From: Planctomycetota bacterium
GTDB taxonomy: Bacteria > Planctomycetota > Phycisphaerae > UBA1845 > CAIVHJ01
Length of the DNA: 18,297 nt
Reading direction: 5' to 3'
NCBI GenBank assembly: GCA_022573485.1
Contig: JACZTW010000030.1
Location: 1-18,297 of the forward strand
Under the pieces are notes generated by a model, which saw only the letters and a list, made by a program, of their open reading frames with translations, did not search any database and was not told the DNA's origin. This document shows, in pieces, positions 7,295 to 14,938 of the stretch. The number at the start of each line of letters is the position of its first letter. Within the stretch, counting starts at the first letter, position 1. The position numbers and the translations under genes are program-made.

Positions 7295-9181
7295 TCACCG
7301 CGGAGAAGCTACAACGCCGGCGTTCGAGAGAGGCGCTCCGCGCCTCGAACTAGGTGCGGCGGTGAGGCGAACGGGGATCTGCAGGGATGCGTCGATGAGG
7401 TTTGACAGTTCTTCGTAGACCCCGTCGAAGCCGGACAGGTGCTGCGGCAAGACCTGCTTTCTGGCACGTGCGTAGGTTACGGCGGCCTGCTCGAGGTCGC
7501 CGTGTTTGGCGAGCACCCAGGCCCGAGCCATTTGTAGGTGGACGCCGAGATCGCGATGATCGTCGCCCAGCATTTGCTCCACGGCGTCTGCCAGTGCGAG
7601 CAGGCCGGCGTCGGCGGTCTCGAAGCGCGCCCGACTGATCAAAACGAGGAACTGATGAAAGTCGCGAACTGAGAACGTCAACCGGCTGGTCTTGGACATC
7701 CGCTGCCTCAGCAACTCGCCGTCCAGGTCGGGATCGCAGCGCAGCATCAGCGCCACGCGGCAACTTCGGCGGTCCAGAATGGGCCGGCCGCCGTTGTACA
7801 GCTTGTCTTGCTCGCGGAGCACGTTGACCAAGTGCTCGTCCGTTTCCCAATAGTGCGGGCTGACGCGAAAGACCATGCCGGCTGTGCCGTAGAGCTGGGC
7901 TTCTGCGGCAAACACCACGTCGCGCTTTGGATTGACCTTGGCACCGATCGCCTCGCACGCCGCTCGCCAGTCGGGTTTGTGGACGATCGCCGTGGTATGA
8001 TCAATCCGCAATTGGAAAAGCAGCACGACCGCAGTTGCCAACCACACGCCCTTCACAACGATTGGAATAGACAACCGCTGCCGCAGCCAGCTCGTGAGGC
8101 GCTCAACTGCGTAGCCGGCGCCCAGATAAATGAACGGCAGCGAGTAGCCCCAGTATGCGTACTTGGGCACGGTGTCGTCGACCATGAAGGCGTACACAAT
8201 GGCATGCACGCCGAACCCGATCAGGACGGGCACCACAATCACTCGCTGCGGCGTAGGGTGAGCGCTGGATCGACGCAGCAGGTACCACACCAAACCGACA
8301 ACACCCAGCGGCACGAGCACTAAGGCAATCGGCATGGCGCTGGTTGCGACGGCCTGCAGCGCCTGGCCGATGGCGGCCATATTGCCCCGCCAGTCAAACG
8401 CCTCACCCGCATCCCGCGCGAGATAGGCAAACTTACGGCTGCGGTGCAGGATGTATTGCAGGATGTACAACGCCGGCGCCCAGGCGATCAAAAGGCAGAT
8501 CGACAGCCGTGTGCCGTGATGCTGGAAGAAGTTGCGGAAAAAATCCTGCCGCTCGGTTCGGAACCTTCGGGCCAGATCCGCCAGCGCCCAGACACCCATT
8601 CCTGTGGTCATCATCAGTGGACCCAATGAGCGCGTCAGCAGACAGCAACCGATCGCGGGCAGGAACACCGCCCAGTCGCGCAGGCGATTGCGCTCCCATG
8701 CCCGGGCCAGCAGCCAGACGGACAGCATCAGCGCAAACCAGAAGATCGCATACGGCCTGGCCTCCTGGCTGTAATGGATCATGTGTGGTGAGGTCGCCAG
8801 CCCGATGGCGATCAGCGAAGCCGCCCCACGCCCAACCATGCGGCGGGCGAGCACGTATGCGATCAGCACGGTCAGCGTACCGAAGATCGCCGCCGGCAGC
8901 CGGGCGGCGAACTCGCCCTGCGCAAACTTGTACACCGACCAGCCGATCCAATAGTCCAGCGGCGGTTGCGCAAAGCGTGCTGCCCAATACATGACTTGCT
9001 TGTAGCCGTCGAAGTAGTAGCCGGCGACCTGGCCGATTTCATCGCACCACAGACTCGCCGAATCGAGCGTGCGCAGACGGACCCACAATGCCAGCAACAC
9101 CACCGGTAGGATGATGACACATTCTGTCGCCCTGCCCTGGTAGGTGTTCCACTTATTCTCGCCGCTTGGTGGTGTGATCAT
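7295..9181 (-). CDS. GT39/GT-C-like polytopic membrane glycosyltransferase
   Basis: 628 residues. The N-terminal two-thirds is rich in hydrophobic helices (for example about 21-36, 96-112, 118-133, 144-160, with more through ~400). The first loop after helix 1 carries the acidic pair LWCDE (D47, E48), and SQEARPYA (138-145) is the signature of ArnT/PMT-like GT-C enzymes that use polyprenyl-phosphate sugars. The donor is unknown. The soluble C-terminal third includes a single TPR-like stretch (ARAWVLAKHGDLEQAAVTYA, around 555-574). The last ~20 residues are low-complexity (Ser/Arg/Ala/Pro) and encoded across a palindrome (7322-7350), so the C-terminus may be a repeat-derived extension. It follows the methyltransferase by 99 nt on the same strand and converges on the cysteine synthase gene. 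The ATG has only a weak Shine-Dalgarno. Confidence 0.88.
   Translation of the reverse strand: MITPPSGENKWNTYQGRATECVIILPVVLLALWVRLRTLDSASLWCDEIGQVAGYYFDGYKQVMYWAARFAQPPLDYWIGWSVYKFAQGEFAARLPAAIFGTLTVLIAYVLARRMVGRGAASLIAIGLATSPHMIHYSQEARPYAIFWFALMLSVWLLARAWERNRLRDWAVFLPAIGCCLLTRSLGPLMMTTGMGVWALADLARRFRTERQDFFRNFFQHHGTRLSICLLIAWAPALYILQYILHRSRKFAYLARDAGEAFDWRGNMAAIGQALQAVATSAMPIALVLVPLGVVGLVWYLLRRSSAHPTPQRVIVVPVLIGFGVHAIVYAFMVDDTVPKYAYWGYSLPFIYLGAGYAVERLTSWLRQRLSIPIVVKGVWLATAVVLLFQLRIDHTTAIVHKPDWRAACEAIGAKVNPKRDVVFAAEAQLYGTAGMVFRVSPHYWETDEHLVNVLREQDKLYNGGRPILDRRSCRVALMLRCDPDLDGELLRQRMSKTSRLTFSVRDFHQFLVLISRARFETADAGLLALADAVEQMLGDDHRDLGVHLQMARAWVLAKHGDLEQAAVTYARARKQVLPQHLSGFDGVYEELSNLIDASLQIPVRLTAAPSSRRGAPLSNAGVVASPR
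7322..7350. repeat. Imperfect palindrome at convergent gene ends
   Basis: The core gaggcgc-tcc-gcgcctc (7330-7346) is perfect, and outer arms gttcga/tcgaac add further pairs after a 2-nt bulge. It lies within the last codons of the GT39 gene and 75 nt beyond the cysteine synthase stop. It could act as a bidirectional transcription stop, or be a palindromic repeat. No T-tract follows. Confidence 0.45.
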
Positions 9182-9280
9182 TGTGCGACGCCTGCCCCCG
9201 ATACTACACCCGTCGTCATCGATTCTGCGATCATGTCACTTGCGTCGTCGCCTGCGATGGATACGCCATAAACGTAAGCC

Positions 9281-10162
9281 CTATTCTGGGCGCTTGGCCT
9301 GGAGTAACAGCGAGCCCGAGATTTCACGGAGTACCGGTACATGCTCGACAAACCGCCCCAGTGCATCGACCAGCCCAACAGCCATCCGAGGCGTGATGGG
9401 GTGTACGAAGTCGAACGGCTTGACACGCACGGAGCCAAACCCGGAGTCGCGCAAATAACGTGCGTAGGTCCAGCGTGAAAAAGTCCGCTCAGTCGGAGAG
9501 ACCTCGATTGCTTTGGCCATCAGCAATCGGCCGAGCGTTTTCTCGAACGCCACCTGCGGGTTCAATTGATTCGGCTCAAAGAACAACAGCGACCCGCCCG
9601 GCCGCAGAACGCGGAATAGCTCTCCGAGACAGCGCTGCGGTGAAAGATGATGAAGAATCGAATTCCCAATGACGGCGTCGAAAGAGCGGTCGGCGTAAGT
9701 GAGTGCGACGCCATCCTGCACTTCGTATTGCAGGTTCGCATACTGCGCGGCTCGTTGCTTCAGCGCCTCCAGTGAACGCGGTGACACGTCGGTCACAGTC
9801 AATCTGGCCGCGGGGCCGGCCGCCAACACGGCGAGCGTCAAGGCTCCGGCGCCCGCGCCGATCTCCAGTACTGAATAGCCCGGCCCGAGCGGCAGGCACG
9901 CTGCAACGATCTGCCCGCGTCTGGCCAGGCGGTGTTTCCCGGCGCGGGTACCATGGCCCCACCAACTCTCGCCGGTCGCTTCGACCAGTTCGTCGAAGTA
10001 GTCGCGCTCCGATCCGGCGCGACCCTCCAGCGTCAACGACGCTTGCAGCAAATCGGGAGGCACGTCCACTACTCCGTCGGTACCGCTTGTGGACCGGGCT
10101 GAACCGTGGCCCGCCTCATCGACTTCAGAGGAATCCGTTGCTGGCGGCACTATTGGTTTCAT
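9281..10162 (-). CDS. Class I SAM-dependent methyltransferase
   Basis: 293 residues from the ATG at 10162, chosen because GAAAGGCG lies a few bases upstream. The frame stays open further upstream, but that stretch overlaps a hairpin and looks non-coding. Residues 1-50 are low-complexity and probably disordered. The Rossmann methyltransferase core runs from about 55 to 260: motif I VLEIGAGAGALT (98-109), the acidic TVTDVSP strand (122-128), FDAVIGNSILHHL (161-173) and RVLRPGGSLLFFEPN (184-198). These are typical of Methyltransf_11/25-type small-molecule enzymes. It precedes the membrane glycosyltransferase by 99 nt and diverges from the methyltransferase/GT2 fusion, so a sugar, lipid carrier or glycan substrate is plausible but unproven. 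Confidence 0.87.
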   Translation of the reverse strand: MKPIVPPATDSSEVDEAGHGSARSTSGTDGVVDVPPDLLQASLTLEGRAGSERDYFDELVEATGESWWGHGTRAGKHRLARRGQIVAACLPLGPGYSVLEIGAGAGALTLAVLAAGPAARLTVTDVSPRSLEALKQRAAQYANLQYEVQDGVALTYADRSFDAVIGNSILHHLSPQRCLGELFRVLRPGGSLLFFEPNQLNPQVAFEKTLGRLLMAKAIEVSPTERTFSRWTYARYLRDSGFGSVRVKPFDFVHPITPRMAVGLVDALGRFVEHVPVLREISGSLLLQAKRPE

Positions 10163-10707
10163 CGATTCGCCTTTCGTGACTTCTGAGGCTTTGGGCAAGA
10201 AAAAACGCACGGTTTTGCAGTAGTCGAACGCCATGTCAATCGAAGCACGGTTCTGCCGTGGCGGACCGACCGCCACGGGACTGACCATCCTTTCTTGAGG
10301 TCGGCTTGCATCCGTGGCCGATCCGATGTGCCGCGGTCGATGACCAGGCTCCCACGGCTGGAGGCTCATCGGATCAATGGCGGGCGCAGCAATCCATTGA
10401 ATCACCGCCGCACAACATTTGAGATCGGTTCATGGGCTCGCCCACTTTTGTGCAGTTGCCGCCGCGGCGGATCCGCATCAGCGAAACAGCAGAAACCGTC
10501 ACATTTCGCTGAAGCCCACGATTATCGGACGTCGATGCGGCCGAGTGGTCTCGCCGGAACAACCCTACAGCGTCCGCGCTCGGTTCCGACCGAGGTCTTC
10601 GGTCTTTGCTGAACCACGCGCACGAATCCACCGAAGGAACTGAAAGACGCGCCGGCCTGGCGATACGAGAACACGCCGGCGAACAGACCCCGAGCAGGAA
10701 CATCATC
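10163..10707. other. Divergent intergenic region (545 bases)
   Basis: No gene is supported here. The region must drive the minus-strand methyltransferase and the plus-strand fusion gene. It contains a perfect TTGACA on the minus strand (10234-10239) without a good -10 at 16-18 bp, a strong hairpin (10256-10278), and a 9-bp inverted repeat, gatccgatg (10320-10328) with catcggatc (10367-10375). Confidence 0.55.
10256..10278. promoter_or_regulatory. Perfect 9-bp palindrome, possible operator or leader hairpin
   Basis: The arms ccgtggcgg and ccgccacgg enclose a 5-nt loop. It lies 16 bases upstream (minus-strand sense) of a perfect TTGACA hexamer and ~95 bases before the methyltransferase start. 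It could bind a regulator or form a leader hairpin; the sequence alone does not decide. Confidence 0.35.
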
Positions 10708-12168
10708 ATGCCCCTGGTGGCCAACCGCAGACCGACGACCCGCAGACCGGCAACTCGAACACGCGAGTTGCGATCGAGCGATACGGTCGGCCGGCATTCC
10801 GTAGCCGATTATCTCAAGTGGAAGAACCGCAATCGGTACTACTATGCCGGCCTGAAGCAACTCTTCCAGTTGAACATTCCGGCCGGCGCCCGAGTTCTGG
10901 AGATCGGCAGCGGCGACGGCGATCTGCTCGCGGCGGTACAGCCGAAAGTCGGCGTGGGCATCGACACCAACGGCAGCATCATCGAGTACGCTTCCAAGCG
11001 GCATCCGGGATTGACGTTCCATCAGGCGGACGGGCATGACTTCGAGATCGATCAACAGTTCGATTACGTCATCCTCAGCAACCTGCTGGGCGAAGTCGAT
11101 GACATCCAGCAGGTCTTGCAACAAATCCAGCGTATGTGCCACGCGAAGACCAAGCTCTTGATCACGCACTACAACGACGCCTGGGAGCCCGTGCTGCGCC
11201 TGGCGCAACATCTGGGCCTGCGTCGTCCGATGCCGCTGCAGAACTGGCTCAGTTTCGCGGACATGCACAACCTGCTCGAAATGTGCGACTATCGCGTCGT
11301 CCGCAAGCAGTTGCGTACGCTCCTGCCGAAGTACGTACCGCTGCTGTCGCACTTCTGCAATCGGTTCCTGGGCGTGCTGCCGGGCATCAATCACCTGTGC
11401 ATGACGACGTTCGTAGTCGCCATGCCGAAACCGGCGCCCCTGGATCCGAAGGATGTGACCTGCACCGTGGTCATCCCAACCAAGAACGAGAAGGGCAACA
11501 TCGAAAACGCCATCAAGCGTACGCCGGCGATGGGCAAGCACACCGAGTTCATCTTCGTCGACGGCCAATCCACCGACGGCACCATCGAAGAAATCCAGCG
11601 CGTCATCGAGAAGTACCCCGATCACGACATCAAGTACTTCCAGCAGGACGGCAAGGGCAAGGGCGACGCCGTGCGCAAGGCCTTCGCACATGCTGAGGGC
11701 GACGTGCTGATCATCCTCGATTCGGACCTGACCGTGCCGCCGGAAGATATGCCCAAATTCTTTGACGCGCTGGTGTGTGGTCGCGGCGAGTTCATCAACG
11801 GGAGCCGCCTGGTGTACCCGCTTGAAGAGCAGTCCATGCGCTTCCTGAACCACATCGCCAACAAGACCTTCGCGGCGATTTTCAGTTGGCTGCTGGAACA
11901 GCGTCTCAAAGACACGCTCTGCGGCACGAAGGTGCTGCACCGTGACGACTACGCGCTGATCGCCGCCAACCGCGACTACTTCGGCGAGTTCGACCCCTTC
12001 GGCGATTTCGACCTGCTCTTCGGGGCGGCCAAGCTGAACCTCAAGATCGTCGAGATTCCTATCCGCTACCAACCGCGCTCCTACGGCGAGATCAAGATCA
12101 ACCGCTTCCGCGACGGCTGGATGCTGCTCAAGATGTGCTGCCTCGCGTTCCGCAAGCTCAAACTGTGA
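10708..12168 (+). CDS. Bifunctional class I methyltransferase / family 2 glycosyltransferase fusion
   Basis: 486 residues from the ATG at 10708, which has GCAGGA 8 nt upstream. A TTG 102 nt earlier would add a basic, low-complexity leader. Residues ~30-240 are a SAM methyltransferase: motif I VLEIGSGDGDLL (63-74), VGIDTN (83-88), YVILSNLLGEVDD (120-132). Residues ~250-486 are a GT-A/GT2 glycosyltransferase: TVVIPTKNEKGNIE (253-266), FVDGQSTDGT (283-292), GKGKGDAVRKAF (315-326), the metal-binding DSDL (338-341), and INGSRL (363-368). The GT2 half most resembles DPM1/polyprenyl-phosphate glycosyltransferases, which could supply lipid-linked sugar to a GT-C enzyme such as the one encoded at 7295-9181. 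The methyl acceptor is unknown. No hydrophobic membrane segment is obvious, so it probably works at the inner face of the cytoplasmic membrane. Confidence 0.9.
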   Translation: MPLVANRRPTTRRPATRTRELRSSDTVGRHSVADYLKWKNRNRYYYAGLKQLFQLNIPAGARVLEIGSGDGDLLAAVQPKVGVGIDTNGSIIEYASKRHPGLTFHQADGHDFEIDQQFDYVILSNLLGEVDDIQQVLQQIQRMCHAKTKLLITHYNDAWEPVLRLAQHLGLRRPMPLQNWLSFADMHNLLEMCDYRVVRKQLRTLLPKYVPLLSHFCNRFLGVLPGINHLCMTTFVVAMPKPAPLDPKDVTCTVVIPTKNEKGNIENAIKRTPAMGKHTEFIFVDGQSTDGTIEEIQRVIEKYPDHDIKYFQQDGKGKGDAVRKAFAHAEGDVLIILDSDLTVPPEDMPKFFDALVCGRGEFINGSRLVYPLEEQSMRFLNHIANKTFAAIFSWLLEQRLKDTLCGTKVLHRDDYALIAANRDYFGEFDPFGDFDLLFGAAKLNLKIVEIPIRYQPRSYGEIKINRFRDGWMLLKMCCLAFRKLKL

Positions 12169-12551
12169 TTCGAACAGACCCGCAACGCTTGAGTGAATGA
12201 GAAGCGCCCACCTTCCGGACGATGAGACCTGTCGCAAAGAACCTCCCGTCCCGATCGGTCTGCCAAATCCCGGCGCGCCGGGACCAACGGCAGCGTCTCT
12301 CGAACTGACTTGGTCGTTTAGCAGATGCCGCCTCATGAATAGAGCCCGTCGATGATTCACCGCTGCCCCAGATGGCCGCCGAATGAACTACGAGAACCGA
12401 TGTTATCGGACCACCACTCAACCTGCACCGAATCTAATTCTCAAGGTCGAATTCAAAGCTCAAACAAATCACGGCCCCTCTTTTTGCCGACAACTACAGC
12501 AAGCCCGATAAGCTTTCGGAATCTTCCGCGTTCGCTCAGGGATTGAACTTC
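12169..12551. other. Intergenic gap upstream of the GDP-sugar cassette
   Basis: These 383 bases contain no credible gene. The downstream half is AT-richer and holds a candidate promoter (12484-12512). I see no terminator with a T-tract after the fusion gene. Confidence 0.55.
12484..12512 (+). promoter_or_regulatory. Candidate promoter for the GDP-sugar cassette
   Basis: TTGCCG (12484-12489) and GATAAG (12507-12512) are spaced by 17 bp, each matching 4 of 6 consensus bases. This predicts a ~33-nt leader containing the CAGGGA ribosome site before the ATG at 12552. Confidence 0.35.
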
Positions 12552-13892
12552 ATGCACACCACTCCGGATGACATCCAGGCCGCCATCACGGAACAAATTC
12601 GAGCGTACTTCCAAACGGCGCGACCGGCCGCCTCCGACTGTCGCTGGCCGCTGACCAGCAACACCATCGGCGCGGATGAGACCATTGCCGTTCTGGATGT
12701 GCTGCTTAGTGGGCGCATCACCATGGGACAGTGCGTCGCGGAGTTCGAACAGGCATGGAGCCGATTCCTCGGAGTCGAACATTCGGTGATGGTCAACTCG
12801 GGCTCGTCTGCCAATCTGCTGGCGATGTCGGCGCTGGCTTCGCCGATCTGGAAGACCGGCCTGAGGCCCGGCGACGAAGTCATCGTGCCCGCCGTCACTT
12901 GGCCGACCACCGTGTTTCCCATCGTGCAGGTCGGGTGCATCCCCGTACTGGTGGACGTCGACGCCGACACGCTCAACATGACGCCCCATGCCGTCCGGCA
13001 CGCGATCACGCCGAAAACGCGGGCTATCATGCCGGTACACTTGCTCGGCAATCCCTGCGACATGACCGAAATGATGCGCATCGCCGACGAGCACAATCTG
13101 CACGTCATCGAGGATTGCTGCGAAGCGCACGGCGCCCGGGTCGGAGATCAACCCGTCGGCACGTTCGGCGAGATGAGCACGTTCAGCTTCTATTTCTCGC
13201 ATCACATGACGACCATCGAGGGCGGCATGATCTCCGTTCGCGAAGATGAGAAATGGTCCAACTTCCTGCTGTCCGCCCGCTCGCACGGCTGGCTGCGGCA
13301 GCGCAGCGACCGCGACCACCTGGCCAGGCTCTTTGGCCAGCGCGACGATCGCTGGCTGTTCGTCACGCCCGGTTACAACCTGCGCCCGATGGAACTCAAT
13401 GCCGCCATCGGGCTCGTGCAACTTCGCCAGATGCCCGATTTCATTCGCCAGCGCGCCGAGCTGCGGCGAACGCTCCTGGAGGGTCTGGCCGACTGTGAAG
13501 ATGCCCTGCGCCTTCAACGCGAACTACCGGGGCACTTCCATTCAGCCTTCGCGTTCCCGATGGTCCTGCGCGAGAACGCCCCCTTCACGCGTGACGCCCT
13601 GCGCGACCACCTCGAGGCAGGCGGGATCGAGACGCGTCCGGTGCTCGGCGGCAATCTGGCACGCCAGCCGGCGTTCGAGCACATTCCGTGGCGCGCCTAC
13701 AGCAAGCTGCGCGTGGCGGACGACATCGACTGCAACGGCCTGATGATCGGCATCAATCCCGGCGTCACCGCCGAACAAACGGAATACGTGATTGAGCGCA
13801 TCCGCGCATTCGTCCGGCGAACCGGAAAGACAAGGAGCCGCGGGCGGAATGAAATCCCGACTTGTCGGGAGCCCGCGCGAACGCACGAATGA
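12552..13892 (+). CDS. DegT-fold PLP/PMP sugar 3-dehydratase, ColD-like (His in place of the PLP lysine)
   Basis: 446 residues. The DegT/DnrJ/EryC1 fold is clear: NSGSSANLLA (82-91), DEVIVPAVTWPTT (108-120), VIEDCCEAHGA (185-195) with the PLP-nitrogen Asp at D188, then SFYFSHHMTTIEGG (212-225) and GYNLRPMELNAAIGL (274-288). Aminotransferases of this family have a Schiff-base lysine at the position of H217. Here it is histidine, as in GDP-4-keto-6-deoxymannose 3-dehydratase (ColD) and the CDP-sugar dehydratase E1. E1's C-x57-C-x-C-x7-C iron-sulfur motif is absent (after H217 only C315, C394 and C438 remain), which favours ColD. Neighbouring GDP-sugar genes agree. The ATG at 12552 is used because CAGGGA is correctly spaced; an in-frame TTG 9 nt earlier is too close to it. 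The last ~20 residues are encoded across a palindrome and look like an added tail. Substrate identity is inferred. Confidence 0.88.
   Translation: MHTTPDDIQAAITEQIRAYFQTARPAASDCRWPLTSNTIGADETIAVLDVLLSGRITMGQCVAEFEQAWSRFLGVEHSVMVNSGSSANLLAMSALASPIWKTGLRPGDEVIVPAVTWPTTVFPIVQVGCIPVLVDVDADTLNMTPHAVRHAITPKTRAIMPVHLLGNPCDMTEMMRIADEHNLHVIEDCCEAHGARVGDQPVGTFGEMSTFSFYFSHHMTTIEGGMISVREDEKWSNFLLSARSHGWLRQRSDRDHLARLFGQRDDRWLFVTPGYNLRPMELNAAIGLVQLRQMPDFIRQRAELRRTLLEGLADCEDALRLQRELPGHFHSAFAFPMVLRENAPFTRDALRDHLEAGGIETRPVLGGNLARQPAFEHIPWRAYSKLRVADDIDCNGLMIGINPGVTAEQTEYVIERIRAFVRRTGKTRSRGRNEIPTCREPARTHE
13839..13877. repeat. Bulged palindrome in the DegT-like gene's 3' end
   Basis: The outer arms cgcgggc (13839-13845) and gcccgcg (13871-13877) enclose an inner perfect stem tcccgac-tt-gtcggga (13855-13870), with a 9-nt bulge on the left side. 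It encodes part of a charged tail beyond the conserved fold, 15 nt before the stop codon. It may be a palindromic repeat or an intra-operon mRNA hairpin. Confidence 0.5.
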
Positions 13893-13928
13893 GATGCTCC
13901 TCAAAAGATCATGCTCAGGTAGTCGAAA

Positions 13929-14909
13929 ATGGCAATTGATCTGACAACAAAGCGCATTGCGGTAACCGGCGGCGAGGGCTTCCTCGGTCGAGCGGTCATC
14001 GCGCGCTTGCAGGCCGAGGGCTGCACGCACATCGGCGTCCCGCGTCACCGCGACTACGACCTGCGCACCGAAGCCGGCGTGAGGGGCTTTTACGAGCAAC
14101 TCAGGCCGGAAATCGTCATCCACCTGGCCGCCACCGTCGGCGGGATCGGCGCCAACCAAGAACGGCCGGGCGAGTTCTTTTACGACAACGCCATCATGGG
14201 CACGCAACTGATCGAGTTCGGCCGGCGAGCGGGAATCGAGAAATTCGTGTGCATTGGCACGGTGTGCAGCTATCCGAAATTCACGCCCGTGCCCTTCCGC
14301 GAGGAAGAGCTGTGGAACGGCTATCCTGAAGAGACCAACGCACCGTATGGACTCGCCAAGAAACTGCTCCTGGTTCAGTCGCAGGCCTACCGCCGACAAT
14401 ACGGCCTGAACGCCATCTACCTCATCCCGGTGAACCTCTACGGTCCGGGAGACAATTTCTCGTTGACCACCTCGCACGTCATCCCCGCGATGCTGCGGAA
14501 ATGTGTGGAGGCCAAGATTGCGAATCGGCAGAGCATCACGCTGTGGGGCAATGGCTCGTCCACGCGCGAGTTCCTATACGTCGATGACGCCGCACGAGGC
14601 ATTGTCCAGGCAATTCAGCTGTACGACGGCGCTGAGCCCGTGAACCTCGGAGCCGGCTGGGAAATTTCCATCCGCGATCTCGCCCAGCGCATCGCCGCGC
14701 AGACCGGGTTCGAAGGCGAGCTTCGCTGGGACACTTCTCGCCCCAACGGCCAGCCGCGCCGCTGCCTGGACACTTCGCGCGCTAAAAAGTGCTTCGGGTT
14801 CGAGGCACATACGACGCTCGATGAAGGCCTGCAGGCCACCTACGAATGGTACATGAAAAACAGAGCGAACCTCGAAGAGCGAGAGCTTTGCGCCGCGGAC
14901 TCTTCCTGA
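13929..14909 (+). CDS. GDP-L-fucose-synthase-like epimerase/reductase (ColC or WcaG-type)
   Basis: 326 residues, an extended short-chain dehydrogenase of the GDP-fucose synthase group. It has the NAD(P) site GGEGFLG (14-20), HLAATVGGIGANQ (65-77), the active-site segment GTVCSYPK (110-117), the YxxxK pair in APYGLAKK (Y140, K144), and NLYGPGDNF plus SHVIPA (H183). In E. coli WcaG the catalytic residues are Ser107, Cys109, Tyr136, Lys140 and His179. Here the Ser position is Thr111, while Cys113, Tyr140, Lys144 and His183 are kept. The family epimerises C3/C5 and reduces C4 of GDP-4-keto-6-deoxymannose. The related ColC epimerises only C5 and reduces the 3-deoxy substrate. It lies between the ColD-like gene (36-nt gap) and gmd (29-nt gap), so either GDP-L-fucose or GDP-L-colitose synthesis is possible; the upstream gene favours the latter. 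Confidence 0.88.
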   Translation: MAIDLTTKRIAVTGGEGFLGRAVIARLQAEGCTHIGVPRHRDYDLRTEAGVRGFYEQLRPEIVIHLAATVGGIGANQERPGEFFYDNAIMGTQLIEFGRRAGIEKFVCIGTVCSYPKFTPVPFREEELWNGYPEETNAPYGLAKKLLLVQSQAYRRQYGLNAIYLIPVNLYGPGDNFSLTTSHVIPAMLRKCVEAKIANRQSITLWGNGSSTREFLYVDDAARGIVQAIQLYDGAEPVNLGAGWEISIRDLAQRIAAQTGFEGELRWDTSRPNGQPRRCLDTSRAKKCFGFEAHTTLDEGLQATYEWYMKNRANLEERELCAADSS

Positions 14910-14938
14910 CTCTTCACGCTGCACGCGAAAGGACGGAC

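Noticed and set aside
10163..10405. N-terminal extension of the methyltransferase to 10405
   Set aside because: The added 81 residues are low-complexity and run across a hairpin and a -35-like element; the ATG at 10162 has a ribosome site.
10522..12360. A 612-codon open frame on the minus strand
   Set aside because: It is antisense to the methyltransferase/GT2 fusion, whose motifs are complete. The translation is Val/Asp/His/Leu-rich, a typical shadow of high-GC coding sequence.
12552..13892. GDP-perosamine synthase or another sugar aminotransferase
   Set aside because: The Schiff-base lysine needed for transamination is histidine (H217).
12552..13892. CDP-4-keto-6-deoxyglucose 3-dehydratase (E1/RfbH)
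   Set aside because: The C-x57-C-x-C-x7-C iron-sulfur motif after the histidine is absent, and the neighbours act on GDP-sugars.
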